This document shows positions 32,659 to 44,321 of a stretch of 64,000 nt of DNA, piece by piece (position 1 is the first letter of the stretch; each line of letters starts with the position of its first letter). The notes beneath the pieces are model-generated. The model was not told the origin of the DNA. It ran no database searches and worked only from the letters and a program-made list of their open reading frames with translations. Made by a program: the position numbers and the translations under genes. The DNA lies in assembly GCF_031143425.1 (NCBI RefSeq), contig NC_090444.1:1533684782-1533748781 (forward strand). The letters are read 5' to 3'. Source of the stretch: Pleurodeles waltl (taxonomy: Eukaryota > Chordata > Amphibia > Caudata > Salamandridae).

Positions 32659-32720
32659 GGCCGACATGTTTCTGCCCTCTACAAAGAGCCAAGGAAGGTC
32701 TGGGGGCATTCTTCAGGGCC
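32659..32720 (-). ncRNA. Candidate hammerhead-like ribozyme
   Basis: On the minus strand the order is GGCC, CTGAAGA, A, TGCCC, a loop of 26 bases, GGGCA, GAAAC, ATGTC, GGCC. GGCC/GGCC can form stem I, and TGCCC/GGGCA a 5-bp stem II. GAAAC then ATGTC gives a minimal stem III and a GTC cleavage triplet directly before stem I. This is the arrangement of the small hammerheads described in Penelope-like elements. One extra A sits between CUGAAGA and stem II compared with the canonical core, so self-cleavage is unproven. Confidence 0.45.
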
Positions 32721-33479
32721 TAGGATCCATTAACATCATGCATTGCAGAGACAGACATCCAACACTCAGTAAGAGAGTGGGTACAGTAAAGTGAGAAATG
32801 ATGCGGCCTACCTGAAGCGAGGGACTACCTAGCGTAGGCCTAAGGAAACAGAAGCGTAATTAACGTTTCGTGACACACAGCACAGTACAGCACAGCAAGA
32901 CATACACAGGGGTGACACAACAATCCAAAGTCATGCAATGTAAAAAGGTGTAACATGTATCTACAAAGAACATAACATCTTACCCCAAGTCTAAAGGCTA
33001 CTTGCCCCCAGTCTCCAGGAGGGGGAGTATCCCCTAATAATCACACTCTAAGGGAAGGGAAAAGGAGTAGGCAAGGATGGCAGTCAGTATAAACAAAAGA
33101 ATCACAATTCTGTGGAGGAGTGAAAAGTGAAAGATCAGTTGCTACACTCCATAAGGATCATTTCAGAAGAATACCTCTGTAAGATAGTGAGATGGAAAGA
33201 AATCTTGTGTCAAAAATAGGTGCAGTTTAATGGGTACCTGCAGGAAGAGAATGGTAGGCAATATGCTCAAACCGAGATCAAAATGGCAAGCAAACAGTCA
33301 AATCCCATTATCTTTACATACTTAAATGCCCAACCGTCTGTGCCCCGAGTTGGGGAAACGGCCGTTGGGTAAGATAATGTACAAACACTATAACAAGCAA
33401 ACACACAGCCAGACAACATGGTGCTTATCTGTAGCATGGCAGAAGATCTCTGAGGAAGGAGAGCAGGAGGTGTTCCGGC

Positions 33480-33720
33480 ACTCACTGCGTCAAAGGAGGC
33501 ACTTGCTATGCGCCTAATCCGTCCCCTCACTGGACCGCTTGAGGTGCGTGGTCCAGTGTGGTGGTGGCTTAAGTAATAAGGGCAATTAAGCCTTAACGAG
33601 GTACGCCCAGCGCGTCCTCATCCGAGCCAGCCCCGGCCGGTTTACCCGCTCAGTGCTCCTCGATCGCATGTGGGGTGCACTCAACGCGACAGAGCGCTCG
33701 GGAGGCTGGGAAATGTAGAC
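33480..33720. other. Small CpG-rich patch
   Basis: About 240 bp with dense CG dinucleotides (CGCCCAGCGCGTCC, CCCCGGCCGG, AACGCGACAGAGCGCTCG) inside AT-rich surroundings. It precedes the LINE-like fragment that follows. It could be the internal promoter of a mobile element, a young insertion that has not lost CpGs, or a regulatory island; no gene start is visible. Confidence 0.4.
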
Positions 33721-34180
33721 TCAGAAGACTCAAGATGTGTTTAGTATCCCTAATGTATGATGGGAGATTATTTACCAAAGGCTGTAAGAATATATCGCAG
33801 GAAGTATTGTGCTTGAATGCTAACAATAGGCCAGCTAACATCCATTTCCCCAATCACAAATGTAACATTAAAGTATGGGACCAAACTCACTTCAAATTGG
33901 GCCTGGTTGAACCCATGGGCCCCTTCCCAATGATTTTTGGTAACATCTTGTTTCCCACAAATCTGGATACAAGACACATCAAGTCCATTTAAACCAAGAT
34001 TTCACCAGGAATCAGTATATGACCTGTGGAAATACTTCACAAATGAACAGGGGAACCCAACTTATGACAAAAGGGGATCTCCAATGTCCTATGTATTAAA
34101 ACTTGCATCAAACCTTTATAAAGATGGCACCCTTTTCATACAAGACTGCATGACATAGATCTGAGGAAAACAGATAGTTT
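33720..34180 (+). pseudogene. Possible L1/Tx1-like LINE C-terminal fragment
   Basis: Broken plus frames contain KVWDQTHFKLGL, then DLWKYFTNEQGNPTYDKRG. The pattern (W-D plus hydrophobics, then an L/F-rich segment before G-x-P-T-F/Y) resembles the far C-terminal region of L1-clade ORF2 proteins. Stops separate the pieces. The match is to a low-complexity part of the family, so this is tentative. Confidence 0.35.
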
Positions 34181-34524
34181 TGGAGGGACTGTGATGCAAA
34201 GGATTACATAATACATGTGTTCTTGGCTTTGTGGGGCCAAAAGTGATTAAGGACGTCCTGGGAATCTCTACACCCAAAAAGCCTAAATACATATTATTGG
34301 GTTGACTCCCTGGTGCTTTGCATTGTCAGCCCAGGAGTACAATGCCACATATTTACATCACGCTCCTATTAGCAAAACAGGTACTTCTTATAAAGTGGGA
34401 TAGCAATCAATCCCATATAGTAATGAGTGATGTCATAAGTTGTGATAGATACTAGCCATGGAGAAAATGATGTACACTATATGCAATAGAGATAAAGCCT
34501 TCACATAAGATTGGCTACTGCTCT
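34181..34524. other. Unannotated spacer
   Basis: Nothing recognised. Confidence 0.35.
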
Positions 34525-37090
34525 TGTAAGAAATTAACTTCCTCGTTGAGGTTGGTGAAACCCTACTCAGACACCAACCACAATTCTTCTCAGTGTGAAG
34601 TCACAAACAACCCCAAATTAACCTGTACTCAGCCCTCTGGTAGCTTGGCACAGAGCAGTCAGGCTTAGCTTAAAGGCAATGTGCAAAGTATTTATGCTGC
34701 ATAAAGTGAAAACACAATATCATAAAAGTCCCACACCAATTTAGCAAAATAGAATATATTTTAATAAATAAAACAAGAACCAAATGACAAATATCTAATC
34801 AGTAGAAGGGGAGATATGAAATTTTTAAGATTTAAGTAAACATGGCACCAATAAAGCACAAAGTGCTAACTGTGGATATCTGGTTGCACTAGACCGGGAC
34901 AAAGTCACAAGTTCAGGTTGGCTGTGATGGACCTCTGGCTAGCTACAGGGACCCTGTTATGCCTGATAAACAAGAGTACCTTTAATACTGGTTGCAAAGA
35001 GTTGCAGAGTCCTGTGCAGAGGATGTATCATGCAGCCGAGGCAATGCAAGGCCCAGTTCAGAGATGCACCATGCAACATCCATTCTGAGGAGTTGTGAGG
35101 CTGTGATGTGCAGTTCTGCGTCATCATCGAGGAAACCGTCAATGAGGGCTTGTGATGCATAGACCTACATTGAGGATGTGTGGCGCACCAGCTGGTTCCA
35201 AAGAAGTTACGGGGTTTGCTATGAAAAGTCCTGCATCATTGTCGAGGTTGCCGTTGATGAGAAGTTTGCAAAGTGAGGGCATGCATTGAGGATGCATCTT
35301 GCAGTAGTGGTACAAATGAGGCTGCAGGCTGTGAAGGCAATGTGAAGCCCTTGCACCGGGAAAGTCCACACAGCAGAGTTGATGCATTGCTTTTGCTCTG
35401 GGTTGCATCATGCAGCAGAAGAGATGCATCCGTTCTGCTGGATCCACAGATTGGCTATTTGCCCACTTCCAAAGGACCAGGACTGGGCGAGTGAGGCACC
35501 ACTTGGCAGAGTAGGACTTACAAATAGCACAGTCTAGTTGCAGGGTTCAAGGTTGTTGGAGACTTCAGTTCCTGAGGCTGTAGTCAGGAGGTAAGCCATC
35601 TAGCTGTTGGACTCACTCTGGGTTCTGGTTCAACAGATGCAGATCCAGTTCTTCTCAATCAGGAGAGAGGGCAGCAAGCAGAAGGTCAGCACAGCTGGGC
35701 AGCAGTCATTCAGAGCAGCAGTCTAGCACAGTGGCAGCCCTTTCAGCAGCACAGCACGTTTCTGGAAAATTGTAACTCACTTCATCCACTACACTCACGT
35801 TTTAGACCCAAACATTCCACAGAGTCAGCTCTATTGGAAGTTGCAGAAACCATCAAAATGACTCCAGACGCTGGAAACAAATGCAGTATTGATACTGTTG
35901 GACCGTTCGGCAGCAGTCAGTACCATTTCGCATGGATCTGGGGTCAAATTTGGCACTGACCTTTCCTTTCAACCGCAAGCACAAGCGGTTGCAGGGGATA
36001 TGTTTTAACCTGATTATACCCCTTTAAATGTTCTTTCCCTTTATTCCTCTTGCCACTAGGAAAACTGTAATATTTGCTTTAACTTCATGAAAACTTGACT
36101 ATTGTAGCATTCTGTATGCTAGCTGCTCCAAACAGTTAATTCATAGGCTCCAAATAGTTCAAGATGCGGCAGCAAGAATAGTGCTACATCTTTCTAAGGG
36201 GAGCTCCACATTGCCTGTCCTGAAAAAACTTAATTGGTTGCCATTATTCAATTATTTTCAAAACTTTGCTGTTAATCTTCAGAGCCTTCAAGTCCACTGG
36301 CCCCAAATATTTTAAGGACAGTTTTTGTCATTATAAGACCCAGAGAGCCCTGAGATCTTTAAGTGCTAATTTTTTGAGGCCCCCTCAATTCCGACTAAAA
36401 TCTTGAGATGGGAAGTATTTCATGGTTCTAGGCACCAAAACCTGGAACCAATTGCTTCACCATCTCTGTTTCATTGATGCTGAGGAAATATTTAAAAAAA
36501 TCTTTAAAGATAATTTCCTTCCTGGCCCCGGATGCACTCTGTCATGCCCTTATTTAAACCAATGTATCTAGTCCTACGGTAGGCTCACAGTGCTCCAAAG
36601 CATAGCACCAGGATGCTTGTTTACAAACCACAGTGCACTTTTGAAATGATTCATTCATTCATCCATTCATTCATTCATAGCAGTCCTTCTTTCTGGCAGA
36701 GTTAACAGGTCCAGAAGTGTACTTAAGGGTTAGTTTCTAAGGTCCAATATTTATGCCTGGTGCCCACTTTGAAGTGGGAGAAGATTCCAGAGGATTCCGT
36801 CCCTCAGAGGTGCTTGGAATTTCCTGCCTCCCTTCCCTGGCTCCATATTGTCTTTTGTCACAATGGACTATTGTGTAACCCCTTTGTGAGAATGCTTAGA
36901 AAGGGGCTTTGTGATGTGCAAGTGTGGGAGGTGACAGCTCCCCCCACCCTCGATAACTCAGAGTCACCCATCCTCCCAACACCTAGCTTCTTTTGGTCTC
37001 ACTGTCTAGGAGCAATACAAAAAAGAACAACTGACAACTAGTCATGTGACCCAGAATACAGGCAGCAGACACCAAATGGCTAGGGGAAGA
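34525..37090 (-). mobile_element. Old diverged LTR related to 49852-51979, interrupted
   Basis: The plus-strand start TGTAAGAAATTAAC and the following CTACTCAG, CCTCTGGTAGCTTGGCACAGAGCAGTCAGGCTTAGC and AATTTAGCAAAATAGAATATATTTTA wording parallel the starts of the two solo LTRs at 49852 and 52369. Similarity fades after about 35790. Sequence resembling the LTR promoter side (TTATGCCTGGTGCCCACTTTGAAGTGGG) reappears at 36730-36780. The intervening DNA includes an L2 3' tail. No AGTCCAACA end is visible, so the far boundary is a guess. Confidence 0.5.
36090..36680 (+). pseudogene. L2/CR1-like LINE 3' end with (ATTC)n tail
   Basis: Plus-strand wording LQIVQDAAARIVLHLSKGSS...LKKLNWLPLFNYF is the conserved C-terminal part of L2/CR1-like reverse transcriptases (NAAARL...LHWLPV). 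It is followed by untranslated sequence and a terminal ATTC tetranucleotide run at about 36646-36678. Only the last few hundred bases remain, as with normal 5' truncation, and the frame is broken. It appears to have landed inside the LTR at 34525-37090. Confidence 0.65.
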
Positions 37091-37480
37091 AAATCTTCAA
37101 AAAAAGGGGGGCTAGGCGCAATTAAGCTCCATCATACACACTCCCCTGTATAGATTATTCTATGTACAAAGAGTATGCAGTTCCTAAGTAGGTCTCATCG
37201 GGGAACACCATTAGTGTTGTACCCATGCAAGGAAGGTTGGTGGATTATCAATATTCAGGAGCAAGAGCCCTCACCCATCCAGATGGATTGGCATGCTTCA
37301 TTGGGCAGCTCCTTTTTGGGCCAGCACTTCAATGTCCTAAAGACCCCTCACGGAGGCTCTTTGCCAAAGATCTTTTAAGATGATTGCAGTAGTTAGCCTG
37401 AAATGAGGCTGCTGAATGTGTAGATTGGACGAAAAAGGGACTTTTAGCTCAGGATCCAACACTAGGAAATTATATCAAGG
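37091..37480. other. Unassigned DNA between LTR relic and Penelope relic
   Basis: Open frame 37175-37378 has no recognised motif. Confidence 0.3.
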
Positions 37481-37489
37481 GCAGGCCAT

Positions 37490-38035
37490 TAGTGGCCTTT
37501 CAGAAGGGCAAATCTCTTAATAATTTGTTATGCCCAAGTTATCCAACTAAACATATGGAAGAGAATTGGTTGAGGTTGCACAATAAAGGTTTTTTCAAAT
37601 GTGGGGGATGTGGCGTATGCAAATGGACTTGGCATGCCAAAAAAGACTTTAGTGTGAATAATGGACAAAGGTATATCAACCTATATCAATTGTAATACCA
37701 GCTTTGTGGTATATATTATAATATGTAAATGCAACAAAATCTATGTTGGAAGCACTATTCGTCCCCTGAAGAGAAGAATTGACGAGCATTGGAGGGCTAT
37801 TAGGCAGAATGAGGATTGTTACCCAATTTCACAACACATGGAGACTTGCACTTTCCAGAATACTCACAAGGAATTAAAATTCTTTGGGATTGAACATGTT
37901 AAAAAAAAATCCAGAGGTGGAAATAGAGAACTATATCTTAGGAGAAGAGAATCTATTTGGATCATGCGCTTATATGCAGTAAAGAAAGGACTGAATACTG
38001 ATCATGAGTTGGAATATTTTTTGGGTGAAAACTAA
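37490..38035 (+). pseudogene. Penelope-like element, GIY-YIG endonuclease end
   Basis: C-terminal part of a Penelope-like retroelement protein. A cysteine-rich linker (FFKCGGCGVCKW, 37591-37630) is followed by YINCNTSFVVYIIICKCNK, then the endonuclease motif IYVGSTIRPLKRRIDEH (37740-37790). RRRESIWIMRL near 37942 fits the conserved distal E...W-I region. The linker and nuclease lie in different frames, with a one-base shift at about 37665-37690. The nuclease frame itself is open for 124 codons to its stop at 38033-38035. In this family GIY-YIG nicks the target for priming. The RT domain upstream is absent, replaced by LTR/LINE debris. Confidence 0.82.
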
Positions 38036-39455
38036 TGTACATTTATTCCTTTGCGGTTTGAGATGTTCAGGAGAACATGCTATTTATTAATGGTGTATTC
38101 TATGACATGCATACACACACACATGTTAATTGGACATTCTACTCCTTATATCCAATTAGGGTATTAACTTCTCTAGTGAACACTTGGCTTATTTTGGCGG
38201 AACATATCACTCATTTGCAAATGCTGAAGCTTTCTTTCTCTTTTCATTTTCCAAATTTAAATTATCAGATTCATTTCTACCCTAATAAGGTGCTGAATAA
38301 ATGGTTAGTATAATTTACACATTTATATATAGGGGGTGTATGATACAGTGACTACACTAATATTCACAACAGTATCTTTCGATTGAATCTCGGTTTAATA
38401 ACTTCCAATTTTTAATATTATTTTCTAGTGGATTATTTAGTTAATTATGGTACATTGTTATATACACATATTAATAGTACTTTGTTACTATATATTCAAT
38501 TTATAAGATGAGCCTAGCATTCCAATATGGCGCTGAAGATATAGACATGACAGCCATACACTCTGATCTGCAGTCCGTCTTTAGTTTCTCAAATTTGTAG
38601 TGATGGTCCGCTTTCAATACTTTCGATACTTTCGATACTTTTGCTACAGCTGATTAAAGGCAGCGCTAACTTCAGCGCATTAGCGGACTCGTGTTGCTGA
38701 TAGAGGTCTGGTAGGTTGGCATACTTGCAAACATCAATAATAACGGAGGGGCTGGTGAGTTGGTACTTTAGAGAAACCACGAGTTGAGCTCGTGCTCAGA
38801 GGAATGCGCATACTTACAATTTATACTGTATTCATGCTTTTAGGATGTTCACTACATTAACGTAGGAGAGACTGATTTAGGATAATCCCGACGAAAGGGA
38901 AATACAATTTGGTAAGCGGCTACAACCTTGTTTACCGCACGGGTTTTTGGGGACAACTTTACTTATATTTAAATTCTATCAATTTCACCTTTTTGGATAC
39001 AGGAGCTACAGTAACAAGTAAATGTCTGACAAGTGAATATATTTAGAGTCATGGAGACGTACACATAAGGTACACAATATTAATTTCTAACACTGGTTAT
39101 AGGGCTATAATGTACACATTGGATTTTTCACATGTGTGTGCTTGCATGTCATCATACTCACCTTATATGGGATTAATCATTATAACATATTAATTAATAA
39201 AAATAAATAATAAATTGAGTGTATACGCAATGATATACTTTTATACTTATGGTGCACGATTGTGGGTATTGATTCACAAAATATGCGGATATAATAGGTT
39301 TGATGGATTCACATGGACATAAATATGATTACATTATTAGAGGTTTCCACATTTGAATTGAAGAGTATTGAATTGATAAATTTGGACTTTCTTGATATTA
39401 TATATAGTGAAATCATGAGATTATTGATATTTATGATCACTTTTCAGCCATAACA
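38036..39455. other. AT-rich DNA downstream of the Penelope relic
   Basis: Probably untranslated or terminal-repeat sequence of the Penelope element in part. It includes a triple TACTTTCGA repeat at about 38619-38641. No gene recognised. Confidence 0.35.
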
Positions 39456-39511
39456 AGCCTTGAAAAAGTCCTTGGATGATTGTCTCGGACGAAACATGTG
39501 TTGGCCAGGCT
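39456..39511 (+). ncRNA. Degenerate hammerhead-like motif near Penelope relic
   Basis: Order on plus: AGCC, TTGAAAA, AGTCC, a loop of about 15 bases, GGAC, GAAAC, ATGTGTT, GGCC, AGGCT. GTCC/GGAC makes a 4-bp stem II, and flanking AGCC can pair with the distal GGCT. The CUGANGA box is altered, so this is a decayed relic at best. It lies about 1.4 kb past the GIY-YIG frame. Confidence 0.3.
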
Positions 39512-39789
39512 GAATTCGAATTATCAAGTGGAATAAAGAGACTCATTATATCTATCGGGATCAGTTTGAATGTGGATTTGTATAAACTATCAAGTGGGAC
39601 AAAGAGACTCACTTTACTAATTGGATTAATAAATAGATGTGTGCCTGATTGTATATAATTTTACAACAACCTATGGTTGTTATTTTGGGGTTTCTTGGGT
39701 GGTTCCATTTCAGAGCACTGTCTAATATGTGGAATTCATGTTATATATATGTGAACAATTAATACTACTGGTACAAGACTGTGAGCGCC

Positions 39790-40700
39790 ATTACCCCACT
39801 TAGCCACCTTTTCTTTTTAACATTACTTTCTGCGATGGTCTTCCCGCCATAGAGGGATCTATGAAACACCATTGTTTATTGGTGTCTGTGTTGGACCAGT
39901 CAAGAAGGAATTGGAGGTGAAATGCTTGATCATGCAGTTTTATGTCAGGAATCCTGAAACCTCTCCAACAGGTGGGCTGCAAGCTAAAAGATGCTAGAAT
40001 TTGTGACGTTTCCCCTTCAATAAATTATGTACAGGTGCACTGTAGCTGAGTTAAGAATGATGGATGAATAAGAATAGACAGAGGATAAAGAGAAACAACA
40101 TTTTAGGGAGAAAGGTCATTTTTATTGTGGATATTCTACTGAACCCAGATATGTAAGCATCATGCCAACAACACATGTCATGATTGCATTATGAGAGTGA
40201 AATTAGCTCTATCTGTATCTGATACTGAACAGCCTAAATCGATCCCTAGATATCTAAGAGTGTATTTTAAGCCAATCAAAAAGTTAATGGAATGGATTGA
40301 TAAGCAATGTCTCTGATTTCATTTGGATAACTTTGAGTCAGGCAAGTTTTCCAAAGTCACTGAGAATGCTAATGAGAGCCAGGAGTAATTTATAGGGTTA
40401 GTGGTAGAGATAACAATATCATTTGTACCAAGATAAATTTTGAAATAATACCTTCATAACCTACCACCCTTTATTACCAGTAAAGCCAGTTTGAACATTC
40501 AAATCTTTTGGCCAATATTTTGGTATAGATTTTTGAACATATGTTTAATACTGATGCTTTACGGTAAGATCCACCCTCCTCGTGGTTCTTCACAAATAGG
40601 AGAATTAGTAATATTCTAGTTTTACACATCACAACTAAAGCACTCTTTACATTCAAACAGTAGAGAACCAAGAAGTCATATGTCTTTCAGACAGGTCCGT
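39790..40700 (-). pseudogene. L1-clade LINE fragment, RT to C-terminal region
   Basis: Minus-strand pieces in L1 ORF2 order. About 40600-40480 reads YRKASVLNICSKIYTKILAKRF, the conserved N-terminal RT motif (YRPISLLN...KIL). About 40250-40190 reads YLGIDLG, the L1 YLGI motif. About 39980-39830 reads WRGFRIPDIKLHDQAFHLQFLLDW, the L1 GG-x-G-x-PD-x-x-x-Y motif before the C-terminal domain. Distances between these are much shorter than in a full ORF2 and several stops intervene, so the copy is both internally deleted and mutated. Confidence 0.7.
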
Positions 40701-40813
40701 CTTGTGTTGAAAATCTTCTTTTATTTTGAAAACTCAAACCCATTCATGCTTCTATACAGTTCTTCATTACAGTTGTTTGTACATGACAGCCTTATTACAG
40801 TTGTTCGTACTTG

Positions 40814-40858
40814 ACAGCCAACACGTGTTTCATCACAAAGTGACGTTATTAAGGCTGT
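40814..40858 (-). ncRNA. Decayed hammerhead-like motif
   Basis: On minus: ACAGCC, TTAATAA, CGTCACTTTGTGATG, AAAC, ACGTGTT, GGCTGT. The outer ACAGCC/GGCTGT (stem I) and inner TCAC/GTGA (stem II) pair perfectly. The catalytic box is TTAATAA instead of CUGANGA, so it should be inactive. It lies about 1 kb upstream of the Penelope RT relic, on the opposite strand. Confidence 0.3.
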
Positions 40859-41825
40859 AAGGTATAAAGATGAACATATGTGTATGAACCTAATATACAC
40901 AAAAAAAGCACTGACTAAAAGATCAAGTGCCTGCCCAGTGAGAAACATGGCATGCCTACACCAAATGTGATATGAAGTGTATATATAGATGGTGTGATCT
41001 GTACACTGCGCAATTGTACAAATATTTAATGTAGGAAATTAAGCTTATGTGAAGACGAATGCGGATAGCTAGATGTAAGGATAGAAAACACCTTAGGTGT
41101 CTTTTTAAGAAATAAGGAGGGAAGAAAACTCATAACATCCACCATATTTGTCCTTGGTGAGCTTATTCCCCATGATAAATAGCAGAGAAATGTTAAAAAA
41201 CTTTTTATTTATAATATACTATTAACCAACCTGTGTTCCAAAAATGTCCAATACATCATATAATACTTCAAAAATTCACATCTTCAGAGGTGCTTTCTGA
41301 AATTAGCAGGTCTTACCATGATAAACCCAATATTTTTTGGGTAGAAATAACAAAATACAGGAGAAGCTAACAATGAGAAAACCCTGGTGAGTTGGCCATA
41401 GTTAATTAGGTAATGGCCTATAAAGAATATTCAATTCTGGGAGAATAGTATAAAATTACCTGTTGAATCACATGATGAAGGTGTAGAAAAACCAACCAAA
41501 CCAGTTCGTCTAGTGCTCATAACCAGAGTCCGGACGCTACTGAGTAACAATAAGAAAAAATATGTGAAATGTGATTAATGGTAAAAAACATGCCTGCAGT
41601 GCCGACTGACTTACAAGTGCATGCATAATCAAAAATGATACCAACTGGCCCGCCTGTAGTTGTCCCTATTTGTTAAAAAATTGTGGTAACATAAGTAAAA
41701 AACATCACTATAGCGTGCAGGTCAATTAACAAACAGTAATTACGTATGTATTGTTTACAAAAGCTACATGAAAAAAAAATATTAGTGTTTGTAACATGTG
41801 CGTAATTAGTTAGGTTATCGACCTG
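40859..41825. other. Unannotated spacer
   Basis: Possibly 5' sequence of the following Penelope element; no feature can be shown. Confidence 0.3.
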
Positions 41826-41827
41826 GA

Positions 41828-43390
41828 ATGGTAATAAAAGCCAAAATCACAGAGAGGACTGGTTGGTGGCTCGCAGCGTATCAGGTACTCAGTTCACATC
41901 AACTTGCCATAAAGGATAGAAAAATGAGGAAACTAAGGAGGGATGACAACGATTACCGCAGTGGTCAAATCTTCACCTTTGCTTGTAAATTTGATGATAT
42001 TAGAATCAATGTACATTCCAAGACTAACAAAACCAACATATCTGCCTCCAACAGCTTGACTGACATTCATAGCATTTCCAGTGGAGGGACTGACCTCCTA
42101 GAGGAGGGTACTACCAACACAGCAAACACATATGGGGAGAACAGCTCTTCCTCTTTTTTATTAGAACTAGAGAGATACAGAAATGGTACACAACAGAAGT
42201 ACAACCCAAACACAAAACAAGGAGGGGAGGAAAACACAAAGATGCGGACAAAAAGGAGGACATGGTTACAAGATCGGCTTCACGCAACCAAAGGACATGA
42301 ATGCAGGTTCCCAAACAATATCTGCCACCACTATGAAAGCTATGAATAATATGGATACTGTACAAGTTATCAACCTTTCTAATGTCACGTTGTCTGATGG
42401 TGAAATAAATGTACTAAGCAAGGGTCTGGGTTTTTATCCTACCTCCAGACCAAACCATACTGATATACACATAGATATTTTCAAATTTGTTAGACGTTTA
42501 AAGCTTCATAAATATTTCCTGGATAAACCTACCATTTCTAAGGGGTTAGAGTGTCAAATTCCCAAGTGAAATAGAACTATTAAGGACATAGGTGACATAC
42601 AGATGGTTCTTTCTTTGGAAAACACAGACACACCAAGCATGCTCAACATCATGAAACATCTTGACATCCAGTCGAATCTGGATATAGACAGTGGTCTCAA
42701 ACCTAGATCTCATTTTACTCCCTCTCTCTCTCCTGATAATCAAATAGACGTCTTCTACAAAGCAGTTCTTACAAATCTATCTTCAAGACAAACACATGGC
42801 TAGAAAAAATGGGTACACTGATCATTTTAATCCAGGTGAAAGACTAGCATTGAAAATGCTGACCCAATTTAAGGACATTGTGATCAAAGAAGCGGTAAGG
42901 GAGGTAATGTTGTTGTAATGAACAACATAGACTACATGACAGAAATTGATAGACAGCTTGGGGATAGGGAAGCATATGTGCACTTAAAGGATAAAACATT
43001 AGCAAGTATCACACATGTAGTAGAAAACAATCTTACACACTGGAGGGACTGTTGTCTCATTTTAGATCTCGAATATAAATACATGCTTAATACTACGCCA
43101 CATGCACCATGTATTTATATACTACCTAAGGTACACAAACCTGGTAGATTTCCGCTGGGTAGACCGATAATATCTAGAATTGATTCCCCAACTGAACACA
43201 TTTCTAAATACATTGGTTCATTTTTACAACTTCTGGTACGTAACTTACCCTCCTACATTCAGGACACTAGGTACTTTCTATGTCAATTGGAAGACATTGA
43301 GTGGACAGAGGGATGCAAATTTATGAGCTCTGATGTAAATTCACTATACACATCTATTCCTTTGGAAAACAGTTTGGAGGCTCTAACTGA
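41828..43390 (+). pseudogene. Penelope-like element, N-terminal and RT regions, truncated
   Basis: A plus-strand decayed Penelope protein. Open frame 41828-42349 is N-terminal, basic and Ser/Asn-rich. A second frame from about 42345 has VINLSNVTLSDGEINVLSKGL, the conserved pre-RT helix region of the Neptune-like group. After stops, 42918-43390 carries YILPKVHKPGRFPLGRPIIS, SPTEHISKYIGSFLQ, SYIQDTRYFL and SDVNSLYTSIP (RT motif A, with its aspartate). The catalytic YxDD part and the GIY-YIG domain are missing because a MITE begins at about 43394 and no Penelope sequence resumes on its far side. Confidence 0.8.
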
Positions 43391-43393
43391 CTT

Positions 43394-44272
43394 AGGGGGT
43401 CATTTTGACCCCGGTGGTCGGAGATAATGTGGCGGTAGTACCGCCAACTGGGAGGCAGTACTTACTGTCACATTATGACATTGGCAGGTTGGCTGAAGCC
43501 AACCCGCCAGTGTACCACTCTGACCGCCATGACTGAAGCAGCCGGCGGGCTGGAGATATGAATCTCCAGCCCGGCGGCCGCTATTGTAACGCTGGTGGTA
43601 TCATGACCCTGCCTACTGCCATGGTTTTCGTGGCGTTCGTAACGCCCTAAAAACCATGGCGGTAGGCCCTATCAGTGACAGGGAATTCCTTCCCTGTCAC
43701 TGATAGGAGGCCCCCTCCCCCCAACAATCCCAAGGGGCCCCCCAACCCCTCTTTATCTACGCTCCCCCTCCCTTCCAACCTCCCCATATACTCATACACA
43801 CACGCAGAGACACACTCATTCACATAGACATACACGCACACATCCACGCATGCATCCATTTATTCAAAAACACATCCGTACACACATTCACACTGACACG
43901 CAGACACGCATTCACATTTCCATGCATACACCCATGTGCACACATGCATACATGCACGCAACAAACACTACACACACATGCATTCACGCACGCACACACA
44001 CATACATGCACAAACTCCCACACACACACAACAGCCCCCCACCTTCTCCCCTGTCGGTAACCTAACTTACCTGAAACCAGGGGGTCTTCCAGCAGAGGAT
44101 GGGGCGCTGCTACCGCCAGCAGCGCTCCGCCAGCAGAACACCGCCAGGCCGTATTATTTGTCATAATACGGCTGGCAGCGGTCTACTGGCATGGCGCTTC
44201 TGGTGGTAGCAGAGCGACCTTACCACAGTCCGCCAATGTGGCCACAGCCGGACTAAATTCTGTCATATGGAT
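43394..44272. mobile_element. Palindrome-rich Harbinger-type MITE
   Basis: The left end is GGGGGTCATTTTGACCCC; the right end is roughly ...TTCTGTCATATGGATC, so the TIRs are imperfect and the TSD unresolved. Consecutive hairpins include about 43482-43509 (13-bp arms), 43540-43575 (16-bp arms), about 43615-43666, and 43667-43706 (18-bp perfect arms around TTCC). A CA-rich stretch follows (43795-44030), as in the element at 1-474. No coding region. Confidence 0.65.
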
Positions 44273-44321
44273 CAAGGTAGCTAAAAATGTATTTATTTTC
44301 AGATTCCTGATTCAAAATTAA

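Noticed and set aside
32865..32900. Possible further hammerhead (CACGAAACGTTAATTACGC on minus)
   Set aside because: GAAAC is present but there is no convincing CUGANGA box or stem II upstream; the neighbouring CTGTG repeats are low complexity.
36760..37041. 93-codon plus frame as a host exon
   Set aside because: It overlaps sequence resembling the promoter side of the LTR family, and no splice signals or domain support a gene.
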